DNA from: Zygnema cylindricum
Taxonomy: Eukaryota > Streptophyta > Zygnematophyceae > Zygnematales > Zygnemataceae
NCBI GenBank assembly: GCA_037447655.1
Contig: JBBHKE010000085.1
Location: 1-64,000 of the forward strand
Direction: 5' to 3'
Length of the DNA stretch: 64,000 bases
A program made the position numbers and the translations under genes. Below, one piece after another: positions 11,202 to 21,639 of this stretch. Each line of letters begins with the position of its first letter. Within the stretch, counting starts at the first letter, position 1. A model generated the notes under the pieces. The model had not been told where the DNA came from and searched no databases. It saw only the letters and a list, made by a program, of their open reading frames with translations.

Positions 11202-12248
11202 TGTTGAAATTTATAGATTTCTAGAGTATTTTCTAGGTTTAAATATATTTTTATAAAAGGAAAAAGAAAAGGACGGACAGCCTGCCTCCACCTCCGCTCT
11301 CTAGCCCCCATACTTGCTGTAGTCACTGAAGGAAAGAGAGAGAGGTTGATCCATGGCTGCCTTAGTTCAACAGACAGCTATTTTTAGTAGGTTACTAAAA
11401 ATATACTTGACGGACCAGAGATTTGATCCCGGTACCTGCGGTTCGTCAAATCGACCGGTAGCGGTCAGCTTTATCCTAATAGACTAGGACCAATGCTAAG
11501 TGCTATGGTATGTGATAGATATATATTTAGTTCGAAAGGATAAAGTTCATTTAACTAAAACTGTTTACGGCGTACATATATACAGTTTTATAAAGTACGT
11601 CGTACGACGCTAATTCAAAACGGATATCACGCATTTTATTTCTACATCGGAACAAATATCGCGCAAGTATTTATTCCGGCCAAGATTACGTTTCGCATAT
11701 AATCCAACGGCGCACATCATCGCCAAAATCCCGGAGTGGTCACTTTGGCATTTAGTGACGTGGCATCACCTGGCGCCACGTGGGGAGACATCATTCGGTC
11801 GCGGGAATTCCGAGGAACGTACGGATGAGTGGAAAGTATACACGCGTCCACTTATGGCCTTGTCGTACAGAGGCCGTATAGAAAGTACATCGGCAGTAGT
11901 ACTTTCTAGTACTATACAGTTTTGTGATTGGTTCGTACAGGCAGTAGATAGGAGCTGTGAGAGGGAATTAGGAAAAACTAGGACTTAGGAAAATTTAGGT
12001 AGATAGTCCTCTCTCTCAGAGAGTTTGTATAAATTGGCATCTTTGCCACCCTATAACTTATCGCCTGGTTGGCCGTTTTCAGTGATTCTTTTTTCTACGG
12101 ACTCAGGGGAGTCCAGGCTACACAGGGGTAAAGTCAAATTGTCAGTTTGCCTTCTTGGGCAGCAGTGGTTGTGGCTTAAAGTGGGTTAGTTAAATACTAT
12201 CTAGAGGCTTCCTGTATTCTGTGGTCCAATGGAAGACACAGAAATGCA
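11202..12248 (+). mobile_element. Family-A solo LTR nested in the B solo LTR
   Basis: It starts TGTTGAAATTTATAG and ends GAAATGCA, flanked by TSD AATGC at 11197-11201 and 12249-12253. The uninterrupted target is visible in the B copy at 31440-32285 (GTACGGCTGGAATTCC region near 31800). It contains the hairpin TAGAAAGTAC/GTACTTTCTA (11879-11908), TATAAAT at 12028, and a tRNA-like block in antisense at about 11407-11500. Its LTR start resembles those of C1 and C2, so it belongs to the same clade. Confidence 0.88.
11407..11500 (-). other. tRNA-like block inside family-A LTR
   Basis: On the minus strand a TAGTCTATTAGG segment fits the Pol III A-box pattern (10 of 12). About 50 nt downstream lies GGGATCAAATCTC, a degenerate B-box/T-arm. 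It is followed by TCCGTCAA, which pairs with TTGACG(G/A)A upstream like an acceptor stem. The cloverleaf is incomplete, so this is tRNA-derived rather than a tRNA gene. It lies antisense to the LTR. Confidence 0.45.
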
Positions 12249-12609
12249 AATGCCTCCGTACAGATTAGTGTAGTTTCGGTGTATAAAAGTAGGACTTAGT
12301 GAATTTGATTTTTAGGAACAAATGATATGAAAACTGTACACTCAGTTTTATGTAATTTCATTTCTACATATCTCACAGAATTGTGAGCGGAATTGAATGA
12401 AATTTTGTGTGTCTGTTACTTTGTATGTTATCTAAATTGTGGCAAATTTTCAGGACATTTGGAGCATTTTTCTGAAATTTATAGTCTGTCAAAGTTTCTG
12501 TTCAGCCATCGGTATTTGTGGAAGCTTCCTCTCTTGATTTGTTCTACGATGACTACTGCTGCATCTTCTTCATCTTCAGTACCAGCACTTCTCTCAGAAC
12601 AACATCCTT

Positions 12610-12840
12610 TCCCTTTTCCTCATCACACTTCTGCCAATCAAATCCTGCATCTTATGCTTGAACACTCGGACTTCCTCTCTTTAGTTCTATGGTACTCTTT
12701 TTTACTAAAATCATCCCCACTGTATCATCCCAAGTCCAATTGCTATCACCTAGATCCTACAACAGATTAACTATATTCTCATAGTCTTCAGGTAGTTTCA
12801 TTATCAATGTATTTACTCTTTGTCTCTTTGACCATGAGTT
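12610..12840 (-). pseudogene. C1 gag, central fragment
   Basis: The minus strand encodes SWSKRQRVNTLIMKLPEDYENIV, then a stop, then DLGDSNWTWDDTVGMIL. This aligns residue by residue with the C2 gag at 17401-17850 (LMKLPDEYENIVNWVQDLPDSKW). It joins in frame to 10814 downward after removal of the B LTR (KGKDTYRNFGGRRQ junction), and to 34241 upward after removal of the D array (GLESKGNSW junction). At least two in-frame stops (near 12767 and 12655) are present. The function in the family is capsid/nucleocapsid. Confidence 0.8.
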
Positions 12841-12845
12841 ACCTG
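12841..12845. repeat. TSD of the D array, left copy (ACCTG)
   Basis: ACCTG here against ACCTT at 34236-34240, one mismatch. Joining the C1 gag at this pentamer restores the reading frame GAG AGC AAA GGT AAC TCA. Confidence 0.75.
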
Positions 12846-13349
12846 TGTTGTCCACAGCCTATTTCAGCCATGGATACTCACCAAACACCCACAAACTACC
12901 TCAAAAACAACTCTGTTTCAGACAGCATAGATTACTCCACAATCAACAAAATCACCTCAAACTATACCAATATACAGTATACCATAGACAATGTAAACTC
13001 CCAAAGTTACAAGTGCAACTCTGAGACCTCCATAGGTACTCAGAGTAGGCAGATTGCTAGAAGCCTCTAGGATAACCTCAGTTCTTTAAGCTTTGTCTAA
13101 ATATTGTTGACACCTTGAAAGAATACAGACTGACCAAATTGCACCTCTTAGAAGAGCTAACTCCCTGAGTCTGCCACAAAAAGAATCCTTGAATTTGCTT
13201 TCGTGAGCAGTTAATTATCAATGGTCGAAGATGACCCTTTTATACAAGAGCTCTCTAAGAGAGAGGCGGCTACCTCTAATTTTCTAAGTCCTAAACCCCT
13301 CTCTAAACCTCCTCCTACTAATGTACTGAGCCAATCAATGGAGTGTACA

Positions 13350-13386
13350 GTACAGAAAGGTACTTAGTCCGAAGTACTTTCTGTAC
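13350..13386 (-). promoter_or_regulatory. C2 LTR hairpin (3' LTR copy)
   Basis: GTACAGAAAG-G-TACTT pairs with AAGTACTTTCTGTAC, a 15-bp stem with one bulged G and a short loop, about 105 bp upstream of TATAAAAG (minus strand). Relative to C1, paired positions have changed together, which supports the stem or palindrome being the conserved unit. Confidence 0.6.
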
Positions 13387-13759
13387 GGTCATTGTACGAC
13401 ATGGCCAGAAAGACGACGCCTGCCATATCCGGGTTCGCCATAGTGTGTCCCGGAGATGCTGTTATCCAATGTCATGTTGCCACGTGTCACCTGTTGTGGT
13501 TATGACCGCAAACCGCCAAATCAACCATTGCGCGATGCCGACTTCTTTCTCCGTTGTTAGATTGATGTCGGCCTTAATTTATAGCCGTTTAAAATACAAG
13601 TACTACATTTCTGGAGTAATTCTATTTCAACTGTGTGTGTGTGATTGTGGTCAGTTTGTCAGTAAATCGAACTTCTCTATTTCGTCATCTTTAAGTAGTT
13701 ATCGTACCCTATATACTTCAGCATTGGTCTTGGACTACAGGGCAAGACTAACGGCTACT

Positions 13760-13802
13760 TTGACGGATGGTAGGTTCCAGGATCAAATCCTGGGTCCGTC
13801 AA
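13760..13802 (+). other. tRNA minihelix-like block in C2 LTR
   Basis: TTGACGGA (13760-13767) is complementary to TCCGTCAA (13795-13802) and encloses CCAGG-ATCAAAT-CCTGG, a 5-bp stem with a 7-nt loop like a tRNA T-arm next to an acceptor stem. The same block is at about 19120-19162 in the other LTR. It lies on the strand opposite to the element. It resembles the T-arm/acceptor part of the TRIM tRNA modules (CCAGG-TTCGAAC-CCTGG). No full cloverleaf is present. Confidence 0.5.
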
Positions 13803-14004
13803 TCGTTTTGGTAAGTTTGCCAAGGATCAACCTTCTGACTCTAGAAGCAGCATAGGCAGCCATGGGGCTAGCTTCCTCTCCAGCCTTCAGTAACTACGAC
13901 AAATATGGGGGCTAGGGAGAGAAGTTTGAAGCAGGCTGCCTCTGCTTTTTCCTGCTTCTATTTAAATCATTTAAATAACTTAGGAAATACCTTTAATTAC
14001 AACA

Positions 14005-14012
14005 CTCCCCTT
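14005..14012 (-). other. C2 polypurine tract
   Basis: AAGGGGAG on the minus strand, directly upstream of the 3' LTR start TGTTGTAATT: the plus-strand priming site of reverse transcription. Confidence 0.8.
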
Positions 14013-15580
14013 ATTTCCTATTCACTTTTAATTTTAAGTCCACATCTCTCTGTGCAAAAAATTAATTTAGGAGAAGGTACAGGCTTAGTCATCATGTCTG
14101 CCACCATCTCACTGACTGGTCTGTATTCTAGACTTATTATTTTGTTCTCCACCTTTTCCCTAACAAAGCTAAGTATGATGTCCATGTGTTTTGCTTTAAA
14201 ATGATGTTAAGGATTAGCAGCAATTGCAATTCCTGCTTGATTATCACAGAATATTTTCTGAATTCCACTTTTAAGATGCCCCAATTCACCAAGCAAGGAT
14301 TTGACCCACATCAATTCCTTCACAGCAGAGCAAGATGCCATATACTCTGCCTCCATGGTAGACTGAGCAATGACCTTTTGCTGCTTACTGCTCCAGCAAC
14401 AAGCACCATTCCCCACATACAACACATATCCAGATGTACATCTTCTCATCGGAGCATCCCCATAGCTGGCATCACTACAAGTGGTGATGTCAGTGTTTTC
14501 CCCACCCAGATGCAGCCATAGATCCCTAGTTCCAATGAGATATCTGAGGACCCTTTTTGCTGCTTCCCAATCCATTTTGGTAGGAGCATTCAGACTCCTA
14601 CTTAGCACTCCTACAGCTACTGCCAAATCTGGTCTGGTAAAATTCATAAAATATATCAGACTGCCCACTACCTGTCTGTATGTAACGGTCTGCATAAACT
14701 TTTTTTCGTCTGGACCTAGTTCATCATCTAGAATTAGGATGTCTCCTTCCTCACTCCCCTCACTTCCCTTCTTTAGATCCATGGGAGTCGTGCAACTGTT
14801 GGCTTTGTTCATCTGAAATTTTTCCAGCATGTTTCCAATTGCCTCTTTCTGAGTTAGTCTAATTATCCTCTTTTTCCTATCTCTCTCTACTTGTATTCCC
14901 AGAATATATTTAGCCTCCCCCATTTCCTTCATTTCGAATCTTCCCTTTAGATCTGTTTTTAGTTTGTTAATTTTCTTTAATGACTTACTTAGAACAAGAA
15001 GATCATCAACGTAAATTGCAATGAAAATGACACCTTCCTCATCTTCAAAAACATAAATTGAATGGTCTGAACTGATGCAAAAGTATCCCAGACTGGTAAA
15101 GAACTCATCAAATTTCTTGTTCCACTGTCTGGGCGCCTGTTTCAAACTATAGAGAGATTAGATCAGCCGACATACCTTACTTTATTCTCATTGTTCCACG
15201 AATCCTTCCGGCTGTCGCATGAAGTTCTCCTCCTCTAGTTCTCCATGTAGGAATGCTGTCTTTATGTCCATTTGGTGTATATCCATGTCTTCTACAGCTG
15301 CCAGACTGAGAAGTATTCGGACCGAGGGAAATCTGACGACCCGAGCGAAGGTTTCTTCGTTGTCTATTCCCTCTTTCTCAGTAAAACCTTTTGCCACTAA
15401 CCGAGTCTTATACCGCTCAATTATATTGTCCGGATTCAGTTTTAGTTTGAAAACCCACTTGCATCCAATTCGTTTTCTATCGGGGGGACAGTCCACCAGC
15501 TCCCATGTATCAGCCGCCATGATTGAAACCATTTCTTCATTGATGGTCGTCTTCCACCAGTTTCTTTCCGAAGAGTTCAT
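14013..15580 (-). pseudogene. C2 reverse transcriptase and RNase H
   Basis: The open piece 15188-15580 encodes the RT N-terminal part ([55 protein letters not shown]). After a broken stretch at 15146-15187, the open piece 14207-15145 encodes KQAPRQWNKKFDEFF, the catalytic box FIAIYVDDLLVLS (about 15000-15035), TRPDLAVAVGVLSRSL, and RNase H with CSDASYGDAP, AQSTMEAEYMA and CDNQAGIAIAANP. The conserved HHFK follows a stop just below 14207, and the C-terminal tail continues toward 14050 in the same region. It copies the element RNA into DNA and degrades the RNA strand. All visible RT motifs are intact, but the frame break at about 15150 and the terminal stop make this copy inactive as it stands. 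Confidence 0.9.
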
Positions 15581-15624
15581 TGCCTCTTCATATGTTTGAG
15601 TTTCAAATGGGTGAGATAGTTTAG

Positions 15625-17313
15625 TTACCTTGTTATTAACTTGTTCTCTTGAAGCCTTTTGCTGCTTCTTCTCCCTCCCTCAAAATCTGCGGCTGGAATA
15701 GATGGTTCTCGTGGATTCTTTCGATTCACCACGGCTTCTCCCCTGTCCCTCGGATCCATATCCGTTTCCACCACGTCTTCTGCTTGTGTCATTGGTGTTT
15801 CCAAGTTCAAGTCTTTCTGTGTCTGTTTTGAATCTGCGGGGATATCATCCGAACCTGCAAGAGTATCATCTTCTTGAAAACCAGGATAGTTAGGGAGATG
15901 ATCGTCATCAGAATTGTCTGACTCAAATCTGATTTTGACTGACTTTGAGGATTTAAAGGGATCTACTGACTTCCCTTCATCCATAGCTACTAGATGCTTT
16001 ACTAAAATTATATCTTATCTCTTTAGATCATACAATCTATATCCTTTTACATCCTCATCATATCCTAACAAGTATCCGGGTTTCCCTTTACGATCTAGTT
16101 TCTAGTTTGATTTATCTGTATCTAAACTGAAGACTTTACTGCCGAAAACCTTTAAGTGAGATAGATCTGGTTTTCGGCCGGTCCATTTCTCATATGGAGT
16201 TTGGCCTTTCACCGCCGAAGTTAAAATTATGTTTCTCAAATAATTAGCAAAATTTATAGCTTCTGCCCAAAATCTTTTTCGTATCCTTTTATCTGACAAC
16301 ATACTCCGAGCACTATCATTTAGTGTCCTATTCAATCTCTCGGCAACACCATTCTGTTCCGGGTTTTCTGCAACTGTCTTTTGATGTTGAACACCATCCT
16401 CCCTTAAAAACTCCTCAAACTGTTTAGAGGTATATTCCCCTCCATTGTCACTTCTTACTCTCTTTATTGATGTCTCGTGAAGTTTCTCGACCCATGCCTT
16501 ATATTGTTTGAAATACTCCGGAGTTTCTGATTTATTTTTCAGAAAGTATACCCGGGAGTACCGGGACCAATCATCAGTAATGGTTAGCATAAATCTTTTT
16601 CCTCCGGGTGATGGCACTCTCGCCGGTCCCCAAATGTCCGTGTGTACCAAATTAAGAACTTTTTCTCCTTTATAAGTTGCTTCCTTTGGGAATGGTAATT
16701 TGTGTGCTTTACCTTGAGCACACCCACTGCAATCACTCACCTTATCATTTTCCCCAAAGCGTATCCCTTCAACTACTCCCAATTTTTTCATTTCTTTTAA
16801 CTTTTCTAGATTCACATGCCCAAGTCTCTCATGCCACAACATAATATCATTGATACGAGCATAGTAAAGTTTGAGTTTTTCATTACTTAAAGCAAGCCTG
16901 AACATTCCTTGACTACCTTTCTCAGTAGTGAAATACACATTTTCCTCAAAGCTAGCTGTAAAGACTCCTTTTCTGGTGCTAGTTTCAAATCCTTTATCAT
17001 CTAATACAGACTTAGAGATAAGATTTTTGTTTAATTTCGGAATAAAAAATACATCGGAGAACGTAACTATTGAGATTTTTCCCTCCACTACGACTTTCAG
17101 ATCTACCGATCCTACATAAGTAGAGGTCACTACCCTCCCATCCCCATATTCAATCTCTATTGTAGGGATCTTTCTCAGCTTAGTAAACAGATGCTTATCT
17201 TTGCGCATGTGCATAGATGCACCTGAATCCACAATCCAACCTCCTTCACCTTTCAGTCCACCGAAAGCACATTTCTGCTTTCGTGGAATTTCGACTTCTG
17301 TTTTTGCCTCCAA
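15625..17313 (-). pseudogene. C2 protease and integrase
   Basis: The frame 16102-17313 (403 aa) carries: KCAFGG linker; aspartic protease GGWIVDSGASMHM with the catalytic DSG intact (about 17210-17245); GAG-pre-integrase LWHERLGHVNLEKLK; the zinc-binding part CSGCAQGKAHK; and the integrase core with HTDIWGPAR, RSDNGGEYTS and NGVAERLNRT (D, D, E-type catalytic positions recognisable). The C-terminal PYEKWTGRKPDLSHLKVFGSK motif follows (about 16140-16200). A short break near 16010-16100 separates a further piece, 15625-15984, the acidic INT-RT linker (KSVKIRFESDNSDDD). It processes the polyprotein and inserts the cDNA. The segment between 17314 and 17400 probably links to gag. Confidence 0.9.
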
Positions 17314-17400
17314 CTCCTCATCGAAGAGAAGTTTGTCGTCCTCCTCATCAGATTCCTCCTCGAGTACCTGTGTGACAAGTGTCTTCTTCTTCCCTCGTGT

Positions 17401-18372
17401 TTAACCCCCGGTCTGCCCCTCGTTTATCCGAAGCTCGGTCAGTTTGGTACATTCTGCCATGTAATGCCCGGGTTTCTTACAGAAATGACAAAGCCCCTTT
17501 GATCCCCTTGTTCCGGATTCATTGGATTGATTTTTCAGGTCTCCCCCTCCATGGCTTCCAAGGGGTTTCCATGAATTCTTGTTTCTCCAACTTCCTCCAA
17601 CCGCGAAGGCTTGTCCATTCATAAATCCCCTCCGAATTTCGATTGTATTCTCTAGGACAAGAATCATACCAACTACTGAATTCCATATCCACTTGGAGTC
17701 CGGTAGATCTTGTACCCAGTTCACAATGTTCTCATACTCATCGGGTAATTTCATGAGTAAGCAGTGTACCTTTGCCTTCTTGATTTCCACTTTTTCGGCA
17801 CACTCTAACTCCATGAAGAGTAAAGCGAGCTCATTGCAGAAATCGGGCATCTTCTCTCCTTTGTGAAAGTATCAATTGATCCTTTGGTCTGCTAGCTTCT
17901 GTTCCTGAATAGTACCGCTACGGTACATCTCTATAAGCGCATCCCACATATCAGATGCCCTTTCCACCTGCAAATGAGGACCTGTGGGTCCTTGTGTGAG
18001 ATGAGGGAGGACAAAAAACTTGGCTACCATGTTGTTGTAGTCCCAGGTATCGATATCATTCTCCTCATTCCTCGGAATAGGAGACATGAAAATAGATCTG
18101 TTGCTATAGGTGTGGATTTCTCTTTTTCTTTCCCTTTTTCCATCACGATGCTTTCTCCGTCTTCTGATTCCTCTGATGACGGTGGATCTGGTTTCCTACC
18201 AAATCTGCTTCCTCCAAACCATGGAGGAATAGCAAGACCGCATAGGGGCTTCACTCGCCCACTCACTATTCCCCAAAATCGTTTCTCATATAGGGCTCCC
18301 ATCATCATACTCTCCCAGTAGATGAACCCAGTCTCATTGAATATCGGCACCCTAGAGGGTGGGCCCATAACC
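17401..18372 (-). pseudogene. C2 gag
   Basis: The frame starts at the primer site (QVMGPPSRVPIFN from about 18375). It reads an N-terminal UBN2/copia-type gag with IYWESMMMGAL, shifts frame near 18060 to DIDTWDYNNMVAKFFVLPHLT (17872-18087), then shifts again into 17401-17850 (DFCNELALLFMELE, LMKLPDEYENIVNWVQ). It ends with the zinc knuckle CHFCKKPGHYMAEC at about 17455-17495. It forms virus-like particles and binds the element RNA. A TAG lies just upstream of the QVMGP start, so the LTR-encoded start seen in the B, C3/C4 and D families is lost or absent here. Confidence 0.85.
18360..18372 (-). other. C2 primer binding site, half-tRNA initiator-Met type
   Basis: GGTTATGGGCCCA directly follows the 5' LTR end (TTGCA). 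It is complementary to the anticodon stem-loop of eukaryotic initiator tRNA-Met (TGGGCCCATAACC), not to the tRNA 3' end. This is the half-tRNA priming known for Drosophila copia and Ty5. Confidence 0.85.
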
Positions 18373-19364
18373 TGCAACTATGAGACCTCCATAGGTACTC
18401 AGAGTACGCAGTTTGCTAGAAGCCTCTAGGATAACCTCAGTTCTTTAAGCTTTGTCTAAATATTGCTGACACTCTGACTGAATACAGACAAGCGAAACTG
18501 CACCTTTTGGAAGGGGTGACTCCCCTGAGTCTGCCACAAAAAGAATCCTTGAATTTGCTTTCGTGAGCAGTTAATTATCAATGGTCGAAGATGACCCTTT
18601 TATACAAGAGCTCTCTAAGAGAGAGGCGGCTACCTCTAATTTTCTAAGTCCTAAACCCCTCTCTAAACCCCCTCCTGCTAATGTACTGCGCCAATCAATT
18701 GAGTGTACAGTACTGAAAGGTACTTGGTCCGAAGTACTTTCTGTACGGTCATTGTACGACATGGCCAGAAAGACGACGCCTGCCATATCCGGGTTCGCCA
18801 TAGTGTGTCCCGGAGATGCCGTTATCCAATGTCATGTTGCCACGTGTCACCTGTTGTGGTTATGACCGCAAACCGCCAAATCAACCATTCCGCGATGCCG
18901 GCTTCTTTCTCCGTCGTTAGATTGATGTCGGCCTTAATTTATAGCCGTTTAAAATACAAGTACTACATTTCTGGTGTAATTCTATTTTAACTGTGTGTGT
19001 GTGATTGTGGTCAGTTTGTTAGTAAATCGCACTTCTCTATTTCGTCATCTTTAAGTAGTTATCGTACCCTATATAATTCAGCATTGGTCTTATACTACAA
19101 GGCAAGACTAACGGCTACTTTGACAGATGGTAGGTACCAGGATCAAATCCTGGGTCCGTCAATCCTTTTGGTAAGTTTGCCAAGGATCTGCCTTCTGACT
19201 CTAGAAGGAGCATAGGCAGCCATGGCTCTAGCTTCCTCTCCAGCCTTCAGTGACTACGACAAGTATGGGGGCTAGGGAGAGAAGTTAGAAGCAGGCTGCC
19301 TCTGCTTTTTCCTGCTTCTATTTAAATCATTTAAATAACCTAGGAAATACCTTTAATTTCAACA
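18373..19364 (-). repeat. C2 5' LTR
   Basis: Full-length partner of 13014-14004, with hairpin at 18710-18746, TATAAAAG (minus) at 18597-18604 and the tRNA-like block at about 19120-19162. Confidence 0.92.
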
Positions 19365-20991
19365 ACAACTGAATCCACCAAGGAATCTACAAGAAATAAG
19401 CTCCGGAGTTTCCCAAAAAATAGCTGACAACTTCTCAAACTAACCAAATAGACTTCTCACAATATTCTATAGAGATAATAGAACACACAAAAACTACACA
19501 CATATGATTTCTAGGTCATAGAATATCTTCAAAAAGTTCCACATTAAAACATCAATCAAAGTGATCACACCAACATGTCAAAGTTGCAGAAAAACAGTCT
19601 GCCATTTCTTTGATTAACTCAACTGTGATAATCAAAATAATCTCAGTTCTACAAGTTATACTCAGAGAGTTCACTACTGAATGTACGGAGGCATACCAGC
19701 CGTACGTTATCTACCACCTACCTAAATTATTGTGAGTATACCCGAATAATTCGAGGTATGTCAGGCTAACTAAATCAACACTCATAAACTATTTAGCAAA
19801 AAGACAAACCTCTGTTGTATAGAATATTTACACCGACACCTCCGCAAAGTCAACTTGCTTAGTCACTTGAGATCTTCTTATGAATCTCGTCCAACGACTT
19901 GATTCATATCAACCGCAGCTGCGTTGTTATATACCTGGATATATCCAAAAATAACCACAGCTTCGTCGCAGTTGCGTTGTCCTATTTAAAGTACACTTGT
20001 CTTAAATAAATGCGCTATACCGACGGCGCATATTTCAATGTTTCGTATATTTCAAATCAGATCGCTTTGCGATCCGCAGTCCATTTTTTATTCCTTGTTC
20101 ACGCCACTCAATAAGTCCCGTACTTCACTGTAATTTTATCCGTGCGTTCGCTCCCCCAATCCATGAATCCATTCGAACCTCCACATTAATAATATACACA
20201 TGAAATGTCGCAAGCATACAAAATGTCACGTACGCACGAAACTAACTTTTCAAAACAACACTCCGTTGAAAATTTAGTTTCGTGCACTCGGTATACAATA
20301 TGCAGAGTGTAAAGTGTTAAACGTCACCACTGCTTCCGCTACGTTGCTATGATGCGTTGATGTATTGTGAAGGAAACAACTTCCGCTGATTTACGACTGC
20401 TCTAGCTTTGTTGCTATAGTTTGACATCGCAGCTGCGCTGCCTTGTCATCACACTTGCACTGCTCTCCGCAGTTACGTACATCCCAATTTCTCCTCTCTT
20501 TCGCGATCCTCCAAGCAAGTCCGTACCAAATCACATAAACTATCGTCGACCGAGTACTCCCCTAATTTGTGTATATCTTGTAGTGTACTTATAGCTATAG
20601 TAAAATTTGTGTGTACGAAACTAAGTCTTCAACAACAATACTCCTCGGAGTCTTGGTTTTGTGCTCCCTGAGATACCCTTTCACATGCAACTAAATGCCC
20701 CTTATACATTTACTCCAATTTCAACTACCACTTACTATTAATGCATTTGTCCAAAATCTCTCCAAATATTTTTCACCCTAAACACACCATTGCTTCCGCT
20801 GTCTAGATGTAAGAGTACACTTTGTAAGGAAAAAAATATTTTCCAAGAGTGATAAAATTATGCAATTTTCTATGCTGCCATGCTCTGCTAGTCCAACATC
20901 CCAGTTGTGCTGATCATACACCGCATGCCTAGCACCTACTCTATTTTACCCTCAAATTTCCCCCTTTGAGTCCTCCATATAACTACTTTTT

Positions 20992-21213
20992 TCAATATTT
21001 TAATTTGATCATTTTCTGCAAGTGTTTTCTTCTACGGTTGGTCTTTCGGTATCTGTATCTAGTTTTCTTACGACATTCTGGTCTCTTCATAGAATTTAAA
21101 CTTTCGCCAATTATATGACCATTTTTGATCTCATAAATTTCCTTTATTAATCCCAATTTCTCAACAATTTCTATCGGTTCTTTACTAAGTTCATTAATTT
21201 TTAAAATTCGCAT
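20992..21213 (-). pseudogene. D interior 1, small basic ORF
   Basis: A 73-residue frame ending in a strongly basic tail (RKKTRYRYRKTNRRRKHLQK). The same segment in interior 2 (about 30440-30700) is recognisable but broken by indels. It could be a nucleic-acid-binding C-terminal part of a longer D-specific protein. No family was recognised. Confidence 0.35.
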
Positions 21214-21382
21214 ATTTTTCCACTTTTGATGTTAATTCCCCATTTTGTGTGAATTTACCATTTTCTCTTTCATCACCTTTTCTTTGCCCTTGTCCAAATT
21301 CTGTTTTCATTTTAGAGTTCTCTATATCTAAAGAATATTCTACAGCCAATTTTGCTTCTCTTACTCCCCTTTCTTCAAGAAT

Positions 21383-21595
21383 TTATTCTCCGTTTAAGTC
21401 ATTTTCACACACCAATCTATCACAAGAAAGAGTCACACAAACCGAGTCTTTTTCACTCTCTTCTCTCACCACACTATCTTCGGTGTCAATAATTTTTCCA
21501 ATCCCTTCTACTTCTCCTCTACCTTTAGTTACCTTGTCCTTTAGTAAGTTTGTGTCATTTACCAATCTGTCATAGGAAATATTTTCAATATCCAA
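21383..21595 (-). CDS. D interior 1, acidic ORF of unknown function
   Basis: A 70-residue frame (MDIENISYDRLVNDTNLLKD...) that is also found in the second D interior (30714-31052) with most residues kept and a longer open continuation. It contains an internal repeat (YDRLVNDTNLL / CDRLVCENDLN) and is rich in Glu, Lys and Asp. No known domain was recognised. It lies downstream of gag on the same strand, where copia elements would have pol. Here a stop (TAA) ends it after NGE, while interior 2 continues with REEILEKNGVREAKLAEEYS. It may be part of a gag-fused D-specific protein. Confidence 0.4.
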   Translation of the reverse strand: MDIENISYDRLVNDTNLLKDKVTKGRGEVEGIGKIIDTEDSVVREESEKDSVCVTLSCDRLVCENDLNGE

Positions 21596-21639
21596 ATCCT
21601 TTTTCTGTCACCTCTTTCTCCTCATTTCGAACAACATAG

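Larger units (their letters stand above)
10815..12604 (+). mobile_element. Family-B solo LTR in C1 gag (itself interrupted)
   Basis: It begins TGTTGTTTTTAGAAAGC and ends GAACAACA, with TSD TCCTT on both sides and no internal region, so it is a solo LTR. A near-identical uninterrupted copy is at 31440-32285 (-). Compared with that copy it lacks about 100 bp near 11170 and contains the family-A solo LTR at 11202-12248. Its last 56 bp (from ATG at 12549) encode MTTAASSSSSVPALLSEQ, the first residues of a gag protein: in this family the gag start codon lies inside the LTR. Confidence 0.9.
13014..14004 (-). repeat. C2 3' LTR
   Basis: It matches 18373-19364 over its full length with scattered substitutions. 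It contains the U3 hairpin at 13350-13386, TATAAAAG on the minus strand at 13237-13244, and the tRNA-T-arm-like block at 13760-13802. Confidence 0.92.
13014..19364 (-). mobile_element. Ty1/copia element C2, best preserved in the window
   Basis: It is a 6.35-kb element with LTRs at 13014-14004 and 18373-19364, both beginning TGTTG(T/A)AATTAAAGG and ending TTGCA on the minus strand. The TSD is ACAAG (13009-13013) against ACAAC (19365-19369), one mismatch. The D LTR continues across the insertion (…CCAAAGTT | CTGAATCC…). The purine tract AAGGGGAG (14005-14012) and a half-tRNA initiator-Met primer site (18360-18372) are in the expected places. It contains gag, protease, integrase, RT and RNase H in copia order, with fewer breaks than the other copies. 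Confidence 0.92.
12846..20640 (-). repeat. D array LTR1 (interrupted by C2)
   Basis: The low end 12846-13013 (TGTTGTCCACAGCC start on plus) and 19365-20640 together match LTR2 and LTR3 end to end; C2 sits between them. The right part carries repeated CGCAGCTGCG(T/C)TG motifs near 19915, 19970 and 20430. Confidence 0.85.

Noticed and set aside
12393-12770. A 125-residue plus-strand frame starting before MTTAASSSSS
   Set aside because: It fuses the gag start in the B solo LTR to the antisense of C1 gag across the LTR/TSD junction at 12604; an artefact of insertion.
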